A stretch of 64,000 nt of DNA from DATBQN01 sp963755825 (GTDB taxonomy: Bacteria; Acidobacteriota; Thermoanaerobaculia; Multivoradales; UBA5704): positions 2,418,001-2,482,000 of the forward strand of contig CAVWLA010000001.1 in assembly GCA_963755825.1 (NCBI GenBank), given 5' to 3'. A program made the position numbers and the translations under genes. Positions within the stretch are counted from its first letter, which is position 1; each line of letters begins with the position of its first letter. Of the stretch, positions 62,034 through 64,000 are shown in pieces. The notes below the pieces were generated by a model. It was not told the origin of the DNA, made no database searches, and worked only from the letters and a program-made list of their open reading frames with translations.

Positions 62034-62267
62034 CTAGAGGACCTCTTGGCCGAGCACGCCGTTGATGTTCCTCGACACCTCGGCAGCGGCGAATCCGGAG
62101 AGCGCCGAGAGGATCTGCGGACCGCGCCGGCGGCCGAGGAAGAAGCCGCCGATGGCGGCGAGCGCCAGCGCCGGCAGCGGGTACTCGCGCACCAGGCGCT
62201 CCCAGTCGAAGCCCTCGGGCATCAGCTCGTCGACCAGGTCGTAGGCCGTCTCTTGGGTATTCGCCAT
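62034..62267 (-). CDS. small single-helix membrane protein
   Basis: 77 residues. One membrane helix (LPALALAAIGGFFLGRRRG). N-terminal soluble part is acidic. It follows the DUF883-like gene on the same strand by 36 bases; both look like stress-related membrane proteins. Unrecognised. Confidence 0.6.
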   Translation of the reverse strand: MANTQETAYDLVDELMPEGFDWERLVREYPLPALALAAIGGFFLGRRRGPQILSALSGFAAAEVSRNINGVLGQEVL

Positions 62268-62303
62268 CTCCGATCTCCTTGTCCTGGCCGCGGACGCCAG
62301 CGC

Positions 62304-62717
62304 CTAGTCGTCGTCGCGGCGGCCGCGGAAGAGCAGCCCGACGAGGAAGCCGAGGCCGGCGGCCATCAGAACCGACTTGCCGGGGTTCTCCCGCACGTAG
62401 GAGCTCACCTGATCGGAGACGTCGCCCGCCTGGGCGCGCACCTTGGTGTAGCCGTCGCGGACGCTCTCGGCGGTGTCCTGGGCGCGCTCGCGGGCGGCCT
62501 CGGCGCCGCGCTTCAGCTGGTCGGTGGCGCGCTCGGCGCCGCGGCGCACATCGGCGCTCACCTTGCCGTAGCTCTTCTGGACGTCGCTCGACAAACCCTT
62601 CAGCCGCTCGCGCGCGGCGCTCACGCCGTCGATCACACCATCGCGTGCCTTTTCGGCAGTATCGGCTACGGTGTCCTTCAGGTCCCCCACGGTGCCGCTG
62701 ATCGTCTGCTCGGCCAT
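62304..62717 (-). CDS. DUF883/YqjD-like membrane protein
   Basis: 137 residues. Amphipathic helical (apolipoprotein-like) body with repeated DTAEKARDG, AAREK-type heptads, and a C-terminal membrane anchor VLMAAGLGFLVGLLFRGRRDDD. ElaB/YqjD/CsbD-type stationary-phase proteins have this layout. Confidence 0.75.
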   Translation of the reverse strand: MAEQTISGTVGDLKDTVADTAEKARDGVIDGVSAARERLKGLSSDVQKSYGKVSADVRRGAERATDQLKRGAEAARERAQDTAESVRDGYTKVRAQAGDVSDQVSSYVRENPGKSVLMAAGLGFLVGLLFRGRRDDD

Positions 62718-62957
62718 GACATATCTCCTCGTCTTCCGGTGAACGGGTGGTGATCGTTTGAATGACCGCCGGTGCCGCCTGTCCGACAGCGAGCTCGGCA
62801 GCTCACGTGACTCTGTCGAGAGGGTGTAGCAGGAATCGTGCCGCGGCTGGGCAGGCTGCCAGCTGGGAGGATCCGCGGGCCGCTCGGCGCCTGCTGTAGA
62901 CTCGATCGCCCGCGGGAAGCGCTCGCCCCTGGACCTTCCCCGGCTCGACGTCGAACC

Positions 62958-64000
62958 ATGGCCGCGGCCGAATCAGCGGAGGGACCAGCAGCGGGCGCCG
63001 CGCAGCCGGCGCGCGACGGCCGGCCCCCGCTGCCGCCGGCCCCGCGCGCCGAGGCGCAGCCGGCGGGCCCCGCCGCCGAGCCGCTGCCGCGCCGGCTCGC
63101 CCGCTTCTTCGGCCTCACCCTCCGCCAGGCGCACGAGGACGGCATCTTCCTCACTGCCTCGGCGCTCGCCTTCGTCACCATCCTCTCGCTCGTCCCCCTC
63201 CTCGCCGCCTTCTCCTTCGTCGGCGCGCGGGTCTTCAACCAATACCAGCAGCGCAGCCTTGAGGTCTTCGTCCAGGTTCTTCCCTACTCGGACCAGACGG
63301 TCAACGAGAAGCTCCGCGAGTTCCTCGAGCAGGCGGGGACGATCCACGGCTACGGCATCATCTTCTTCTTCGCCACCACCCTCTTCGCCTTCGCTACCAT
63401 CGAGGAGTCGCTCAACAAGATCTGGAGCGTGTCGCGGCGGCGGCCGGTGCGCGTGCGGCTGCTGTCGTTCCTCCTCCTCCTCTTCTGGGGGCCGCTGCTG
63501 ATCGGCGCCACCTTCACCAGCCTCCTCCTGCTGCGCCAGAGCCCGGGCCTGCGCACGATCCTCCAGGGCTCGATCCTCTTCGCCGTCCTCCCCTTCGTCG
63601 CCACCGCGGTCGGCCTCACCACCCTCTACTGGCTGGTCCCCTACACCCGCGTGCAGCTGCGCCACGCCCTCGTCGGCGGCCTCCTCGCGGCGATCCTCCT
63701 CGAGCTGCTGCGCCAGGGCTTCGCCTCGTACGTCGAGTTCTTCCGCAACGTCAACATCGTCTACGGCAGCTTCGCCTTCGCCCTCCTCTTCATGATGTCG
63801 ATCGAGCTGACCTGGACGATCGTGCTCCTCGGCGCCGAGGCGGCCTACACGGCGCAGCACTTCCCGCGCCTGGCGCGCGGCATCCACTACCAGGCGCCGC
63901 TGCAGGCCGCCTGGGTCGGGCTGACCGCGCTCACCCTCATCGCCCGCCGCTTCGCCCGCGGCGAGACGGTGCTCTCCCCCGCCGCGCTCGCCGAGCGGCT
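62958..64000 (+). CDS. YihY/UPF0761-family membrane protein, cut by the window end
   Basis: At least 347 residues; no stop before base 64000. An Ala/Pro-rich N-terminus is followed by RLARFFGLTLRQAHEDGIFLTASALAFVTILSLVPLLAAF, the YihY/BrkB hallmark, and about six membrane helices including ATTLFAFATIEESLNKIW and a C-terminal GAEAAYTAQHFP. Function uncertain despite old ribonuclease-BN and virulence-factor names. It is divergent from the DUF883-like gene (240-base gap). Confidence 0.88.
   Translation, partial: MAAAESAEGPAAGAAQPARDGRPPLPPAPRAEAQPAGPAAEPLPRRLARFFGLTLRQAHEDGIFLTASALAFVTILSLVPLLAAFSFVGARVFNQYQQRSLEVFVQVLPYSDQTVNEKLREFLEQAGTIHGYGIIFFFATTLFAFATIEESLNKIWSVSRRRPVRVRLLSFLLLLFWGPLLIGATFTSLLLLRQSPGLRTILQGSILFAVLPFVATAVGLTTLYWLVPYTRVQLRHALVGGLLAAILLELLRQGFASYVEFFRNVNIVYGSFAFALLFMMSIELTWTIVLLGAEAAYTAQHFPRLARGIHYQAPLQAAWVGLTALTLIARRFARGETVLSPAALAER

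Overview
The window is GC-rich (about 70% by eye), densely packed chromosomal DNA from a Gram-negative-type bacterium with an outer membrane (FadL-type porin, LpxL/HtrB-type acyltransferase, lipoproteins). It makes menaquinone by the futalosine route (mqnD) and has a five-helix cytochrome-b succinate dehydrogenase. Together with the wealth of PEGA-type kinases, SpoIIE phosphatases, RHS/YD proteins and Pro/Gly-rich secreted proteins, this suggests Acidobacteriota (Thermoanaerobaculia-like). The phylum is inference; no rRNA gene is present. Many genes overlap by 1-4 bases, and GTG and TTG starts are common. At three loci the only sensible start is CTG.

Layout. 0.16-4.6 kb: sdhC-sdhA-sdhB plus a PLP-dependent dehydratase, with a CRP/FNR-type palindrome upstream of sdhC. 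4.7-9.7 kb: poly(A) polymerase/tRNA nucleotidyltransferase, a Gly/His/Tyr-rich secreted protein with a clear terminator, and a two-gene osmoprotectant ABC importer whose binding protein and permease are fused. 9.75-20 kb: a long minus-strand run with uracil-DNA glycosylase, ndk, an S51 peptidase homologue, sucC-sucD, a SpoIIE phosphatase, mdh, icd and a HAD phosphatase. 20-27.3 kb: two related small secreted proteins flanking mqnD, a cytokinin-dehydrogenase-like flavoprotein, a rhodanese lipoprotein, asparaginase, a STAS protein, an MscS channel and a phosphoesterase.

27.3-32.4 kb is an accessory island. An array of 15-bp palindromes at a 20-bp period is followed by a secreted protein and a truncated RHS/YD protein with a short toxin-like C-terminus. 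Then come a DUF2283-like small protein, a broken immunity-like gene, a 343-residue CxxC protein and the intact copy of the broken gene. Base composition falls sharply from about 30.02 kb.

32.4-38.7 kb: a GT39-type glycosyltransferase, a FadL-type porin, an aconitase-family gene with an in-frame TAG close to its C-terminus, and a diadenosine tetraphosphatase-like enzyme. 38.9-53.8 kb: a type II fatty-acid/polyketide-like cluster resembling aryl-polyene clusters (ACP, ketosynthase plus degenerate ketosynthase, ketoreductase, two dehydratases, acyl-adenylating ligase, acyltransferase, glycosyltransferase, RND/MMPL exporter, halogenase-like flavoprotein, methyltransferase). A palindrome lies between its divergent arms. 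53.9-64 kb: a secreted protein, epoxide hydrolase, paired M16 peptidases, a PEGA serine/threonine kinase, small signalling and membrane proteins, and a YihY-family protein cut by the window end.

Functionally, the window holds much of the oxidative TCA cycle (aconitase-family enzyme, icd, sucCD, sdhCAB, mdh) with a quinone-synthesis gene, plus one secondary-metabolite cluster and one polymorphic-toxin island. The points most worth checking are the aconitase amber codon, the repeated CTG starts, the 20-bp palindrome array and the truncated RHS toxin locus.
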